DNA of 64,000 nucleotides from Ruminococcus sp. (GTDB lineage Bacteria; Bacillota; Clostridia; Oscillospirales; Ruminococcaceae). Below are positions 41,989 through 50,971 of the stretch, in pieces. Every line of letters begins with the position of its first letter. Position 1 is the stretch's first letter. Both the position numbers and the translations under genes were made by a program. The stretch spans positions 30,216 to 94,215 of the forward strand of contig JALELB010000032.1 in assembly GCA_022768805.1 (NCBI GenBank), read 5' to 3'. The notes beneath the pieces are model-generated. The model saw only the letters and a list, made by a program, of their open reading frames with translations, was not told the origin of the DNA and searched no databases.

Positions 41989-43485
41989 CTACCGGGCGTC
42001 CTTCTCCGTTGTTTCCTCCGGCCGGTTGTCGTCACTGGTGGTTGTGACCGGGCCGTATGGTACAAACTCAGCGTCAGGATCGTAGTTGTTCTTGTTCCAC
42101 CGATAATAAATGGTCGGCCAGAGAACGTTGGGATTCTGCTGGCTTTCCTGGGTCCCTGCATAAGGGTCCTCGTCCGGACGGACCATCCGTGCCATTACCA
42201 CAAGCCTTGCCTCGTCAAAAATGCCGCTGCAGGTAAAGAGGGTAAGCAGCTGGTCGCCGTACTGGACGTCCACTCCGTTCAGCTGGAGCGCACGCCGTTT
42301 CGCGCTGTTTACATAATTGTAGAACTCCTCTTCCGAATTGAAATTGAGGGTGTTCCAGCAATCAAACTTTGTCTCGGTTTCGTCCTCGCCGTCGATGATG
42401 AAAAATGCGAAGATCTTGTAGGTATAGGTCTGATAATTGGAGCAAAGGGTGATGAGCGGATGCTTGGAATAGTAACCCCAGTCGTTCCTGTAGTTCTTCA
42501 AAGAGCCGAACATCGACAAATTGTCCATATTATGACCGTATACAACAAGATTGGTCGAATTTTCGCACACACGCCTGCCGTCTTCCACACGATCAAAGTC
42601 ATTGCGGTAGTCCAGGTAAATGCTTCCCGCCTTGGAGGGCTCCAGATTGAAGCTCTTGTCCAGGTAGTATTCGTTGCCATCCTCCTCGTTCCGTCTCTGA
42701 ACGATGGGATAGTTTACTTTGGTGCCGGGAATGCTGATGTAGCCTACCGCGTCGGCGTTCTGGGCCAGCAGCTTTCTGCCGATCTCACTCAACTCCATAT
42801 ATTCTGATACCGAGCCCTGCTGAATGGTGTTCGGATCCACGGTGTCCAGGGAAATTTGTTCAATTTCCTGCTGAAGCTGATCGTACAGCTTGTTGCTCTG
42901 GTACAGTCCCCAGTAATAGGAGAAAATCAGTTCCAGGCAAACGCTGAACGCAATCACCGAGGTCAGAAATACGATCTTCCGGGTGATCTCAAGACCGCTG
43001 TCGCCCTTCCACGGGAACAGGCCCCGCAGAACGTCCACATAAGAAAATTTCTTGCGCTTGGGTTTGGTTTTATTCGGCGCACCCTGCGCCTTGGTTTTTT
43101 TGTCGGTCTGGGACTGGTCCGTCTGCGCGGTTTGCGCATCCGGCTTCGCCTCAGGCATAGCCTCCTGTACAGTTTCCTGCTTCGCCGCCCCGGTCATTTC
43201 GGGCTGCGGCTCCGACGCTCCTGCCTCAGACACCGCCTGCTCTGCGGGTTCCTCCGTCTGCTTCTGGGAGGATTCCTGCTGCTGGGCGGATGCATCAGAC
43301 TGCTCCGCCGGCTGTACTTGTTCTGTACTGTCCGTTAACGTGCCGTCCGGCTCCGACGCCGGAACGGGCTCCGCACCGTACTGCTCCCCGGACTGCTCCG
43401 CGGGCTGCTGTACCGGCTGCTGTGCATGCCGACCTTCCGTTTCTCGAAGGATGCTCTCTAACAGTTCCTCATCCTTGTTGCTCAT
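41989..43485 (-). CDS. srtB: Class B sortase with long cytoplasmic N-terminal extension
   Basis: The 498-residue protein has an unusually long Gln/Glu/Ala-rich N-terminal region (about 1-135) ending in a basic KPKRKK stretch, then a transmembrane helix (about 170-192) and an extracellular sortase domain (about 230-440). The catalytic residues are His in VVYGHNM, Cys in TLFTCSG and Arg in ARLVVMARMVR, as in class B. It overlaps cinA by 4 nt. No sorting-signal substrate is seen in the window. The 264 bp below it show nothing clear. Confidence 0.92.
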   Translation of the reverse strand: MSNKDEELLESILRETEGRHAQQPVQQPAEQSGEQYGAEPVPASEPDGTLTDSTEQVQPAEQSDASAQQQESSQKQTEEPAEQAVSEAGASEPQPEMTGAAKQETVQEAMPEAKPDAQTAQTDQSQTDKKTKAQGAPNKTKPKRKKFSYVDVLRGLFPWKGDSGLEITRKIVFLTSVIAFSVCLELIFSYYWGLYQSNKLYDQLQQEIEQISLDTVDPNTIQQGSVSEYMELSEIGRKLLAQNADAVGYISIPGTKVNYPIVQRRNEEDGNEYYLDKSFNLEPSKAGSIYLDYRNDFDRVEDGRRVCENSTNLVVYGHNMDNLSMFGSLKNYRNDWGYYSKHPLITLCSNYQTYTYKIFAFFIIDGEDETETKFDCWNTLNFNSEEEFYNYVNSAKRRALQLNGVDVQYGDQLLTLFTCSGIFDEARLVVMARMVRPDEDPYAGTQESQQNPNVLWPTIYYRWNKNNYDPDAEFVPYGPVTTTSDDNRPEETTEKDAR

Positions 43486-44042
43486 TGATTACCAACCTCC
43501 GCCAATATGTGCTCTGCGATTCCGAATGCGCATAGGGCTGTGTGCCGCCGTATGCTGGTCCTGTTGATTGCGTCCAATTCCCACAGCCGCAAGCCGGACA
43601 CCCACTCCGTGCTTCCAAACGCGAAGCCTACATAAACAGTTCCCACGGGTTGCTCCGGCGTGCCGCCTCCTGGTCCTGCAAGGCCGGTTACGGAAATGCA
43701 AAGGTCTGCGCCGGATTTTTCCTTCAATCCACGCACCATTGCAAGGGCAACCTGTCTGCTGACCGGGCCGTACTCTGCCAGTGTCCGTTCCGGAACGTTT
43801 AACAGTGTCTGCTTGATTCTGTTTGAATAGGTACAAACCCCAAGTTCAAAAACCTGCGATGCACCTGGTACAGAAGTAATCAATTCCGAAAGCAACCCAC
43901 CCGTACAGCTTTCCGCTGTCGAGATGGTCATCGCCTTCAGCATCAATAATTCTACTACATTTGTAACCGTTCTGTCAAGTTTTTGAGAGAATATTTCATG
44001 AGAATGTCCTATATTTGCGTATTCCTCAGCCCAGTTTTTCAT
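43482..44042 (-). CDS. CinA C-terminal-domain protein (NMN amidohydrolase, PncC type)
   Basis: The 186-residue protein is the stand-alone CinA-C domain. ISTAESCTGGLLSELITSVPGAS carries the conserved active-site Ser region, and SVTGLAGPGGGTPEQPVGTVYVG is the second signature. Members convert nicotinamide mononucleotide to nicotinate mononucleotide in pyridine nucleotide recycling. It is coupled to the sortase gene by a 4-nt overlap and lies 52 nt after thiI. Confidence 0.9.
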   Translation of the reverse strand: MKNWAEEYANIGHSHEIFSQKLDRTVTNVVELLMLKAMTISTAESCTGGLLSELITSVPGASQVFELGVCTYSNRIKQTLLNVPERTLAEYGPVSRQVALAMVRGLKEKSGADLCISVTGLAGPGGGTPEQPVGTVYVGFAFGSTEWVSGLRLWELDAINRTSIRRHTALCAFGIAEHILAEVGNQ

Positions 44043-44094
44043 ATAACCACCAATAAAAACGCAGATTATGTGTTCTGATTGTGAATAAGATAAA

Positions 44095-45270
44095 TCAGAA
44101 ACCAGATCGGATAATCTTCATGGTTGTATTGGTTACAGCCTCTGTAACCAGCTCCGTAAAGTCAAAGGCCGCCTGTGCCCGCTCCACATCCTCCAGCCGG
44201 GGACGTACCTTGGGGTGCCGTGGAGTGAATACGGTACAGCAGTCCTCATAGGGCTCGATGGAGGTTTCATAGGTGTCGATCTTCCGGGAAATGGCAATGA
44301 TCTCGGTCTTGTCCATGCCGATCAGGGGGCGGAACACGGGCATCCGGCATACCGCATCCGTAGCGCACAGGGCCTGCATGGTCTGGCTTGCCACCTGTCC
44401 CACGCTTTCCCCGGTAATCAGGGCAAGGCAGCCCTCCCGGTCTGCGATCTGCTGGGCAACCTCCATCATGAGCCGCCGCATAATCACCGTGAACAGCTCC
44501 TCCGGGCACTGATCCTTAATGGTTTCCTGGATTTTTGTAAAGGGCACGCAGAAAAAGGCGATGGCGCCGCAGTAGGGCACGATTTTCTCCGCCAGGGTCT
44601 CCACCTTCAGCAAAGCCCGTTCAGAGGTATAGGGAGGGCTGATGAAATGGATGGCGCTGACGCAGATGCCCCGCTTTGCCATCATATACCCGGCCACCGG
44701 GCTGTCGATGCCCCCGGACAGCAGCAGCAGCGCCCTGCCGGAGCAGCCCACAGGCAGTCCCCCTGCACCGGGGCGCCGGTCCGCATGCACATAGGCGTTG
44801 GTGTCCCGGATCTCCACGGTGACAATGACCTCCGGATGGTTCACGTCCACGGTCAGGTGGGGGAACCTGTCCAGCAGGATGCCCCCCAGCTCCCGGCAGA
44901 TCTCCGGGGATTTCATGGGGAAGGCCTTGTCCGACCGCTTTGCTTCTACTTTAAAGGTGTGGGCAGCGGACAGCACCTCCTCCAGATATTCCGGAGCACG
45001 CTCCGCCACGGAGTCAAAGTTCTTTTCACACACCAGTGCCCGGCACAGGGCGGCGATGCCGAAGATCTTCTCCAGCCGCTCCATGGCATCCTCCAGCAGC
45101 ACATCGTCCCCGGGGGTGATGTAGATGGTGGACTGGGCCTTGGCGTAGGTAAAGCTGCCCAAGGGCTTGAGCCGGCGGCGGATGTTCTTGAGCAGAATAT
45201 CCTCAAAGCCGTTCTTGTTCAGTCCCTTCAGGGCCATTTCGCCGTATTTTGCAAGTATGATTTCTTTCAT
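44095..45270 (-). CDS. thiI: tRNA 4-thiouridine synthase ThiI
   Basis: The 391-residue protein has a ferredoxin-like/THUMP N-terminal region (1-165) and a PP-loop ATPase domain with LLLSGGIDSPVAGYMMAKRG. It adenylates U8 of tRNA and inserts sulfur, and may also serve thiazole synthesis. DCCTVFTPRHPK lies near the C terminus; there is no rhodanese domain. An IscS-type partner is not visible. It lies 11 nt after the XRE gene. Confidence 0.94.
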   Translation of the reverse strand: MKEIILAKYGEMALKGLNKNGFEDILLKNIRRRLKPLGSFTYAKAQSTIYITPGDDVLLEDAMERLEKIFGIAALCRALVCEKNFDSVAERAPEYLEEVLSAAHTFKVEAKRSDKAFPMKSPEICRELGGILLDRFPHLTVDVNHPEVIVTVEIRDTNAYVHADRRPGAGGLPVGCSGRALLLLSGGIDSPVAGYMMAKRGICVSAIHFISPPYTSERALLKVETLAEKIVPYCGAIAFFCVPFTKIQETIKDQCPEELFTVIMRRLMMEVAQQIADREGCLALITGESVGQVASQTMQALCATDAVCRMPVFRPLIGMDKTEIIAISRKIDTYETSIEPYEDCCTVFTPRHPKVRPRLEDVERAQAAFDFTELVTEAVTNTTMKIIRSGF

Positions 45271-45281
45271 CGTGTTCTCCT

Positions 45282-45509
45282 TTATGCTTCCGGCTGATCC
45301 GGATCCTCAAAATAAAACAGGGTCTCAAAGGGCTGCTCCAGGGCGATGCACAGCAACAGTGCCAGCCGGGCGCTGGGGCAGAACTGGTAATTTTCAATGG
45401 AGCAGATGGTCTGGCGGGATACCCCCACCAGCTGAGCAAGCTCTCCCTGGGAGATGTGACGCCGGCTCCGGGCACTCCGCAGGCGGTTTTTCAGGATCAG
45501 TTCCTCCAT
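45282..45509 (-). CDS. XRE-family helix-turn-helix regulator
   Basis: The 75-residue protein consists almost entirely of a Cro/CI-type HTH: ISQGELAQLVGVSRQTICSIE is the recognition region and the tail YFEDPDQPEA is acidic. The start at 45509 overlaps the upstream membrane-protein gene by 13 nt. Such small regulators are commonly paired with a DUF6442-like membrane protein in Firmicutes. Confidence 0.9.
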   Translation of the reverse strand: MEELILKNRLRSARSRRHISQGELAQLVGVSRQTICSIENYQFCPSARLALLLCIALEQPFETLFYFEDPDQPEA

Positions 45510-45820
45510 GCTTCCCCCCACCCGGTCAGGTACAGTACCCCGAACACCAGTGTCAGTGCCAGAGCGGCAAGTCCCCACGCCAAAAAAGAAGCCTTGCGCA
45601 GACGCACAAAGCGGTAAAGATAAAAGGCGGCGATGGAGGCGAATACCAGCACACTGTAGGGATAGAAGCTCTCCGACCGGAGGATGCTCCCCACCGTCAG
45701 CAGGATGCACAGTCCCACGCACACGGCGCCGGAAAAATGATAAGCGTCCAGACAGATTTTCTGTTCCCGTTCGTCCATTCCCTGCTGCCGGGAACGGGCA
45801 AGGATTTGCTCCCGTTTCAT
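45497..45820 (-). CDS. Small membrane protein paired with XRE regulator (DUF6442-like)
   Basis: The start at 45820 has GGAGG 6 nt upstream and gives 107 residues. A charged N terminus (MKREQILARSRQQGMDEREQ) precedes about three transmembrane helices (35-105). The pattern and the overlapping XRE gene match the DUF6442/HTH pairs. The molecular role is unknown. Confidence 0.75.
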   Translation of the reverse strand: MKREQILARSRQQGMDEREQKICLDAYHFSGAVCVGLCILLTVGSILRSESFYPYSVLVFASIAAFYLYRFVRLRKASFLAWGLAALALTLVFGVLYLTGWGEAWRN

Positions 45821-45850
45821 GGGCCACCTCCGCCTTTCTGTAATAAACAT

Positions 45851-45879
45851 AGTATAGCACAGCCCCGGGAATGTGTCAA
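45851..45879 (-). promoter_or_regulatory. Promoter of the membrane/XRE/thiI genes
   Basis: Perfect TTGACA (45874-45879), 17-bp spacer, extended TGCTATACT (hexamer 45851-45856). Confidence 0.8.
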
Positions 45880-45886
45880 GTAAACT

Positions 45887-46858
45887 TTACACTTTTTCCT
45901 TTGCAGGCTGCTGTTCGCCGGTAAACAGCAGCAATCCGATGCCGATCAGCAGTACGATGGTGATGCCGATGCCCCCCTCCAGGCCGAACAAGCCGCCGTG
46001 AATCAGCTCCATGCCCTCCTTGGACACGAACCGGAGCGCCGTTACGTCCAGGGACATGCCGCTGACCTTGATGCCGAACAGGTTGCCCTGGGCAAAGTTC
46101 CAGAAGCTGTGCAGGGCGCAGACGCCCCAAAGGCTGTCGAACCGGTACATGAAATAGGCAGCGAACATGCCGAACAGAATCAGATTGGGGATGGCCAGAG
46201 GGGTTTTCCCGTTGTTGGCCATATGGGCAAGGGCAAATGCCGCAGCACTGATAAACGCTGCCAGGTGGGGATTGCACCGCCGGGCAAGGGTGTTGCAAAG
46301 ATAGCCCCGGAAGATAACCTCCTCGCTCATGCCCTGGATCATCCAGCCCACCAGCAGCACGCAGAAAATCAGCCCGTTTCCCCGGAGGGAGGAGCCTGCA
46401 TACTCCAGCGCACCGGTGAGCACGCCCACCACCACGGCAAAGCCCAGCATGGCTGTGCCCAAAGCGGCGCCGATGAGATAATCCCGCAGGCCGTGCCGCC
46501 GGGTAAAGCCCACCGACCGCAGGGGGCGGCGTTCAATATCCGTACAGAACACCAGCGCCAGGATCGTGGCAAGTCCGGTGCTGAACAGCTGTACTGCCAC
46601 CAGCCAGCCGGGCAGGGTAAAGCTGGTGGAAAACGCCATCACGGCGGCGCTGCTGCTCAGATCCACATGCTCCCGGAGCATCTGCGCCATCATATAGGGA
46701 AAGGTCAGCAAAGTGGGCGGCGCACTTTCCACCAGCATCAGCACCAGGAAGACCCCCAGGAAAATCAGGCACTGCAGCACCGGGCTTTCCGGTGTCCGGG
46801 ACGTGGCAGCCGCCTGCATGGTTTCAGACTGACCGTAGCAGGAAATCCGCTTATTCAT
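45887..46858 (-). CDS. CPBP-family intramembrane metalloprotease
   Basis: The 323-residue protein has about eight transmembrane helices and the CPBP (Abi) motifs: SEEVIFRGYL with the paired glutamates and Arg, ALAHMANN, and HSFWNFAQGN with the late His. Members are membrane proteases related to CAAX processing or bacteriocin immunity. The start at 46858 (MNKRISCYG) is the first good Met. It is monocistronic, with a consensus promoter. Confidence 0.9.
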   Translation of the reverse strand: MNKRISCYGQSETMQAAATSRTPESPVLQCLIFLGVFLVLMLVESAPPTLLTFPYMMAQMLREHVDLSSSAAVMAFSTSFTLPGWLVAVQLFSTGLATILALVFCTDIERRPLRSVGFTRRHGLRDYLIGAALGTAMLGFAVVVGVLTGALEYAGSSLRGNGLIFCVLLVGWMIQGMSEEVIFRGYLCNTLARRCNPHLAAFISAAAFALAHMANNGKTPLAIPNLILFGMFAAYFMYRFDSLWGVCALHSFWNFAQGNLFGIKVSGMSLDVTALRFVSKEGMELIHGGLFGLEGGIGITIVLLIGIGLLLFTGEQQPAKEKV

Positions 46859-46901
46859 TGTTGTGATCCTCCCTTTTTCTCTGTTTGGGTATACAATTTT
46901 T

Positions 46902-46930
46902 ATTATACCACAGCATATACAGCTTGTCAA
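46902..46930 (-). promoter_or_regulatory. CPBP gene promoter
   Basis: Perfect TTGACA (46925-46930), 17-bp spacer, perfect TATAAT (46902-46907) with an extended TGG. Confidence 0.85.
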
Positions 46931-46971
46931 TTTTGCGCAGCACTGCACAAAGCCGTCAGAGCGGCTGTTTT

Positions 46972-47001
46972 GCATACAGGACAGGAACCCCTGCATATAG
47001 T
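46972..47001 (+). promoter_or_regulatory. Possible sigma-E-type (mother-cell) promoter of the peptidoglycan-binding cluster
   Basis: GCATACA (46972-46978), 15-bp spacer and CATATAGT (46994-47001) resemble the B. subtilis sigma-E consensus (KMATATT, 14-15 bp, CATACANT), matching 5 of 7 and 7 of 8 positions. No good housekeeping promoter is seen. Confidence 0.35.
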
Positions 47002-47036
47002 GGAGTGAACATCCTGCAAGGACTGGAGGGAAACCG

Positions 47037-47822
47037 ATGACCAAAGAAGAATTTGAAGCAGCCGCCCGGAAATACCGGGAGGAAATGTTCCGGCTTTACG
47101 CCCGGCAGCCGTCGCCGCCCGCCCCCATGCCCCCGGATGCCCCACCGGAACCCCGGATCCCCACAGAAGCGCCCCCGGAGCCGGTGACCGTGCCGGAGGA
47201 TGCCTCCCGGGTGCCGCCTTTTCCCACTGAGCCCCCTGTACCGGAGAGCATGCCGGAGGATGGAATGCCTCTCCCCCCGGAGCCGGAGCCCTTTGCCCCG
47301 GACTACACCCCCCGCGGCTGGACCGGGAACAGCCTGCCCCCGGAGATCGTACTGTCCGGAACCGGCGGGCTGCCCTCCCATGCCCCCGCCTTTTCCGGAG
47401 CGGTCACCGCAGACGCCCTGATGCGCACGGGGAAGGAGCTCCTGCCCCAGGGCAGCGGCACCCTGCTGATTACCGTGCGCACCGCAGACAGCGCAATGCC
47501 GGTGGAGGGCGCCACCGTCCTGGTGACGGAGGATACGGATACGGGCACGAATCTGATCGGTGCACTGAAAACCGATGAGAACGGCGAAATCCGACCCCTG
47601 GTGCTGCCTGCGCCCGTGGGGGATCCCAACAGCAAGCAGGTGCCCTTTTCCCGGTACAGCGTCCAGGTCACCGCCAGGGGCTACCGGACGGAACGGAGCG
47701 TGGATGTCCCCGTTTTCGCAGGGGTAGCCTCCATGCAGGATTTCCTGCTGATCCCCCTGGCGGCGGACGAAGCCCAGGGCACCGGGGATATTACCTATTA
47801 CAACGAAGAACCTGTCTACTAG
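47037..47822 (+). CDS. Pro-rich protein with carboxypeptidase-regulatory-like beta domain
   Basis: The 261-residue protein starts with a short helical segment, then a Pro/Glu-rich disordered region (about 23-100). A beta-sandwich domain (about 140-240) follows with GTLLITVRTADSAMPVEGATVLV and YSVQVTARGYRTERSVDVPV, typical of carboxypeptidase-regulatory-like folds. There is no signal peptide, so it is cytoplasmic unless released with the spore. It is 9 nt before a SpoIID-like/peptidoglycan-binding gene and cotranscribed with it. Confidence 0.75.
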   Translation: MTKEEFEAAARKYREEMFRLYARQPSPPAPMPPDAPPEPRIPTEAPPEPVTVPEDASRVPPFPTEPPVPESMPEDGMPLPPEPEPFAPDYTPRGWTGNSLPPEIVLSGTGGLPSHAPAFSGAVTADALMRTGKELLPQGSGTLLITVRTADSAMPVEGATVLVTEDTDTGTNLIGALKTDENGEIRPLVLPAPVGDPNSKQVPFSRYSVQVTARGYRTERSVDVPVFAGVASMQDFLLIPLAADEAQGTGDITYYNEEPVY

Positions 47823-47831
47823 GAGGCTGCC

Positions 47832-49223
47832 ATGGATGGAACACCCTTTATTCCGGAGCAGATCACCGTGCATCTGGGCACACCGGACGCCAACGCACCC
47901 AATGTGACCGTACCCTTTCCGGATTATATCAAGAACGTGATTTCCAGCGAGATCTATCCCACCTGGCCGGAAGCCTCCATACGGGCAAACATCTATGCCG
48001 CAGTCAGCTACGCCCTCAACCGGATCTACACCGAGTGGTACCGGAGCCGGGGATATGACTTTGACATTACGAATTCCACCCAGTTTGACCAGGCATTCGT
48101 CTACGGCAGGGATATTTTCCAGCCCATCAGCGACCTGGTGGATGAGCTGTTCAACGACTACCTGCGCCGGCCGGGGAATGTGGAGCCCCTGTTTGCCGCA
48201 TTCTGCAACGGCACCACCGTTACCTGTGAGGGGCTGTCCCAGTGGGGCACGGTGGACCTGGCAAAGCAGGGCTTCACCCCCTACGAGATCCTGACCTATT
48301 ATTACGGTGACGAGCTGGAAATCGTCCAGGACGCTCCTGTGGCGCCCAATATTCCCTCCTACCCGGATCGGCCCCTCCGGGAGGGGGACAGCAGCGATGA
48401 CGTGCGGATGGTACAGATCCGGCTGCGGCGGATCGCACAGAATTACCCGGCAATTCCCGTCATTCCGGAAACGGACGGAGTTTTCGGGGCGCCCACCGCC
48501 ACTGCCGTGGAGGAATTTCAGCGGATTTTCTCCCTGCCGGTTACCGGAGTGGTGGATAAATCCACCTGGTACAAGATTGCTTACATTTATAACAGCGTCA
48601 AGCGGCTGGCGGAGCTTTCCTCAGAGGGGGAGCAGTTTGAAAACGTGCAAAAGCAGTATACAGAGGATTTGCGACCGGGCATGGAAAGCATGCAGGTAAA
48701 GCTCATCCAGTACTATCTGGCTGTGGTGGGCGCCTATTACGAGCAGGTGCAGCCGGTGGAGATTACAGGGTATTTCGGGGATCAGACCGCCGCCTCCGTC
48801 CGCTCCTTCCAGCAGGTGTTCGGTCTGCCCCAGACGGGAATCGTGAACCGTGCCACCTGGAACCAGCTGGCGGATGCATACCTGGGCATTGTAGAGGATC
48901 TGCCGGCAACCGGGGAAGGGGTGGTTGCCATTTATCCGGGCACAGTGCTCAAGGAGGGCACCACCAGCGAATCCGTCCGGATCGCCCAGGAATATCTGAA
49001 TTTTCTCCACGGGATCTATCCCCAGATTCCGGCGGTGAACAACACAGGCTATTTCGGCCCCGTTACCCGCAGTGCGGTGCTGGCCTTCCAGCATATGATG
49101 GGACTGGAGGAAAACGGACTGATCGGCCCCATCACCTGGGATGAGCTGGCACGGGTATACTCCGAACATAGGTTCGGCTATGACAAGCGACCCTATCAGC
49201 ATCCGGGTTATACCATTAAATAA
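47832..49223 (+). CDS. Peptidoglycan-binding protein with SpoIID-like N-terminal region
   Basis: The 463-residue protein has no signal peptide. Residues 37-165 resemble SpoIID: SSEIYPTWPEASIRAN carries the conserved Glu and LSQWGTVDLAKQGFTPYEILTYYYG the C-terminal motif, but GHGVG is missing. Three PG_binding_1 repeats follow (about 185-255, 285-350, 380-450), each with a GYFG/GVFG...AVxxFQ pattern. Proteins of this layout are common in clostridia. A role in sporulation or cell-wall remodelling is likely but not proven. Confidence 0.85.
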   Translation: MDGTPFIPEQITVHLGTPDANAPNVTVPFPDYIKNVISSEIYPTWPEASIRANIYAAVSYALNRIYTEWYRSRGYDFDITNSTQFDQAFVYGRDIFQPISDLVDELFNDYLRRPGNVEPLFAAFCNGTTVTCEGLSQWGTVDLAKQGFTPYEILTYYYGDELEIVQDAPVAPNIPSYPDRPLREGDSSDDVRMVQIRLRRIAQNYPAIPVIPETDGVFGAPTATAVEEFQRIFSLPVTGVVDKSTWYKIAYIYNSVKRLAELSSEGEQFENVQKQYTEDLRPGMESMQVKLIQYYLAVVGAYYEQVQPVEITGYFGDQTAASVRSFQQVFGLPQTGIVNRATWNQLADAYLGIVEDLPATGEGVVAIYPGTVLKEGTTSESVRIAQEYLNFLHGIYPQIPAVNNTGYFGPVTRSAVLAFQHMMGLEENGLIGPITWDELARVYSEHRFGYDKRPYQHPGYTIK

Positions 49224-49239
49224 GAAAGGAAGCATCTGT

Positions 49240-49737
49240 ATGCCCTATACCGAAGCCCAGAAACGCAGCCATATCCACGAAATCCAGAGCTATCTGTACA
49301 CGCTTGCCACCCAGGACGCCCGGATTCCCACGGTGATCCCGGACGGGATTTACGGACCGGAAACCGTCCGGGCAGTGCAGGCGTTCCAGAAGATCTACAG
49401 TCTGCCCGTTACCGGAGAGGTGGATCGACCCACCTGGGATGCCATTGTCGCCGCATACCGGAAGCAGACCGCCCAGCCGGAGGCCCTGAGCATTTTCCCC
49501 TCCGCCGGCTATGTGCTCCGGGAAGGGGACAGCGGCACCCTGGTATATATCGTGCAGGCCATGCTCAATGACATTGGCAGCCGGTACGACAACCTGGCGC
49601 CGGTGAAGGTTACCGGCAGCTTTTCCGCAGCCACCACCAACGCGATACGCGGTGTGCAGCAGGTTGCCGGCCTGCCCCAGACCGGCGCAGTGAACCGGGA
49701 GACCTGGAACTGGATGGTGGCAGCCCTGAATCTGTAA
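49240..49737 (+). CDS. Small protein with two peptidoglycan-binding (PG_binding_1) domains
   Basis: The start at 49240 follows AAAGGAAG and gives 165 residues. Two PG_binding_1 repeats are visible (about 10-75 and 90-160): PDGIYGPETVRAVQAFQ and VTGSFSAATTNAIRGVQQ, each ending in NRETW- or DRPTW-type segments. There is no catalytic domain or signal peptide. It is the third gene of the cluster, 16 nt after the previous one. Confidence 0.88.
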   Translation: MPYTEAQKRSHIHEIQSYLYTLATQDARIPTVIPDGIYGPETVRAVQAFQKIYSLPVTGEVDRPTWDAIVAAYRKQTAQPEALSIFPSAGYVLREGDSGTLVYIVQAMLNDIGSRYDNLAPVKVTGSFSAATTNAIRGVQQVAGLPQTGAVNRETWNWMVAALNL

Positions 49738-49742
49738 GACGC

Positions 49743-49780
49743 AAACAGCCGCCCTGCATGCCTGTGCAGAGCGGCTGTTT
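49743..49780. terminator. Bidirectional terminator
   Basis: AAACAGCCGC/GCGGCTGTTT with an inner CTGCA/TGCAG; it serves the convergent peptidoglycan-binding cluster and epimerase gene. Confidence 0.85.
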
Positions 49781-49788
49781 CTGTGTGC

Positions 49789-50742
49789 TTATTTCGTGTT
49801 GTTCAGATCCCACCGGAAGGGACAGAACCGGGACGCCTTGTTGGTGTCGTACATGGTGTTGTTGGTAATGGTGGAAAAGTCCAGATAGCGGTAATTGGTC
49901 TTTTCCTCCTTGCTGTTCTTGAATTTGAAAAGGGTGGAGAAAATGTCCTTTCCCGGATTGCGCTGGAGCACCGGACCCAGCCGGCCGTTCTTGCTGATAA
50001 AGTTTACAATCTCCGACGCCATAATGAGGTTCTTGTCGGCTACATTGTAAACACCGGTGTGGCTGGGGGAATCCGCCTGCCGCAGATAGCAGAGGATAAA
50101 GTCCGCCAGATTGTGGACACAGCAGAAATGAAAACCGTATTCTCCCGTCCGGTATACAAAATTGGTGTGATCCTTGGGGTCGGTGATCTTCGCCAGCAGG
50201 TTGTCGTGCATATCCAGCGTATACACCGGCGCCACACGCATGATGCAGCCGATGAAGTTTTTGATATGCTTCACATCGGAAGCGAAGGCATGCTCCGTGT
50301 CCGATTTCATCTTGGCGTAGTTTGTAACCGGCTTCTCATCGTCCCCCTCCCGGATGGGCTCCCTGCCCTCGGGAACGGCATAAACCTGTGTGGTGCTGAG
50401 CACCAGGATCTTTTCCACGTTCTTGGAGAGCGCCAGCTTGAACAGATACTTGTCACAGACATGGCTCTCGGACATTTCTTTTTCTGTAATAATGGGGCCC
50501 AGATCGTTATCCACCGAGCAGGCGAGATGCACCATGGCGTCGATCCGTTCTTTTTCAAAGATGCCCATGTATGTAGATTTATCATGGGGCGCTGCGGCGT
50601 AAAACCGGTAATTTTCCTTGCCTTCATTGTATGCACTGGGAGCACGGTCCACCGCCACTACCTGATGATGCTTTTTCAGCAGTCCGGAGCAGACCTTTTC
50701 CCCGATCAGCCCGCAGGCACCTGTTACCAAAACTGTTGCCAT
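49789..50742 (-). CDS. NAD-dependent epimerase/dehydratase
   Basis: The 317-residue extended short-chain dehydrogenase has an N-terminal Rossmann motif TGACGLIGEKV. STTQVYAV and NYAKMKSD supply the Ser, Tyr and Lys of the active site in place of the classical YxxxK. The start at 50742 follows GGAGG. Members act on nucleotide sugars; no sugar pathway genes are adjacent, so the substrate is unknown. Confidence 0.85.
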   Translation of the reverse strand: MATVLVTGACGLIGEKVCSGLLKKHHQVVAVDRAPSAYNEGKENYRFYAAAPHDKSTYMGIFEKERIDAMVHLACSVDNDLGPIITEKEMSESHVCDKYLFKLALSKNVEKILVLSTTQVYAVPEGREPIREGDDEKPVTNYAKMKSDTEHAFASDVKHIKNFIGCIMRVAPVYTLDMHDNLLAKITDPKDHTNFVYRTGEYGFHFCCVHNLADFILCYLRQADSPSHTGVYNVADKNLIMASEIVNFISKNGRLGPVLQRNPGKDIFSTLFKFKNSKEEKTNYRYLDFSTITNNTMYDTNKASRFCPFRWDLNNTK

Positions 50743-50919
50743 ATTCACCCTCCTGCTAATCCGTGTCCCTTCGGAGAGCCCACGGATTTCTAACTCTATG
50801 TACTCAAGTGTATTATATCACATTCCCCTGCAACTTGCAAGCAGCCGCCGCATTTTCAACGTTTTTATCAAGGAATGAAAGCGGTTTTTTTGCATTTTGC
50901 ATTATTATCACAAGGAAAA

Positions 50920-50952
50920 GGCGGGCTCTGCCTGGAAAAAGCAGAACCCGCC
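50920..50952 (-). terminator. Terminator of the solute-binding lipoprotein gene
   Basis: GGCGGGTTCTGC/GCAGAGCCCGCC stem followed by TTTTCC on the minus strand. Confidence 0.85.
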
Positions 50953-50971
50953 GGGATTTTTTCCTAATTTA

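Noticed and set aside
45887-46858. Phage abortive-infection system from the CPBP (Abi) motif
   Set aside because: CPBP proteases are widespread housekeeping or bacteriocin-immunity proteins; no phage-defence genes surround it.
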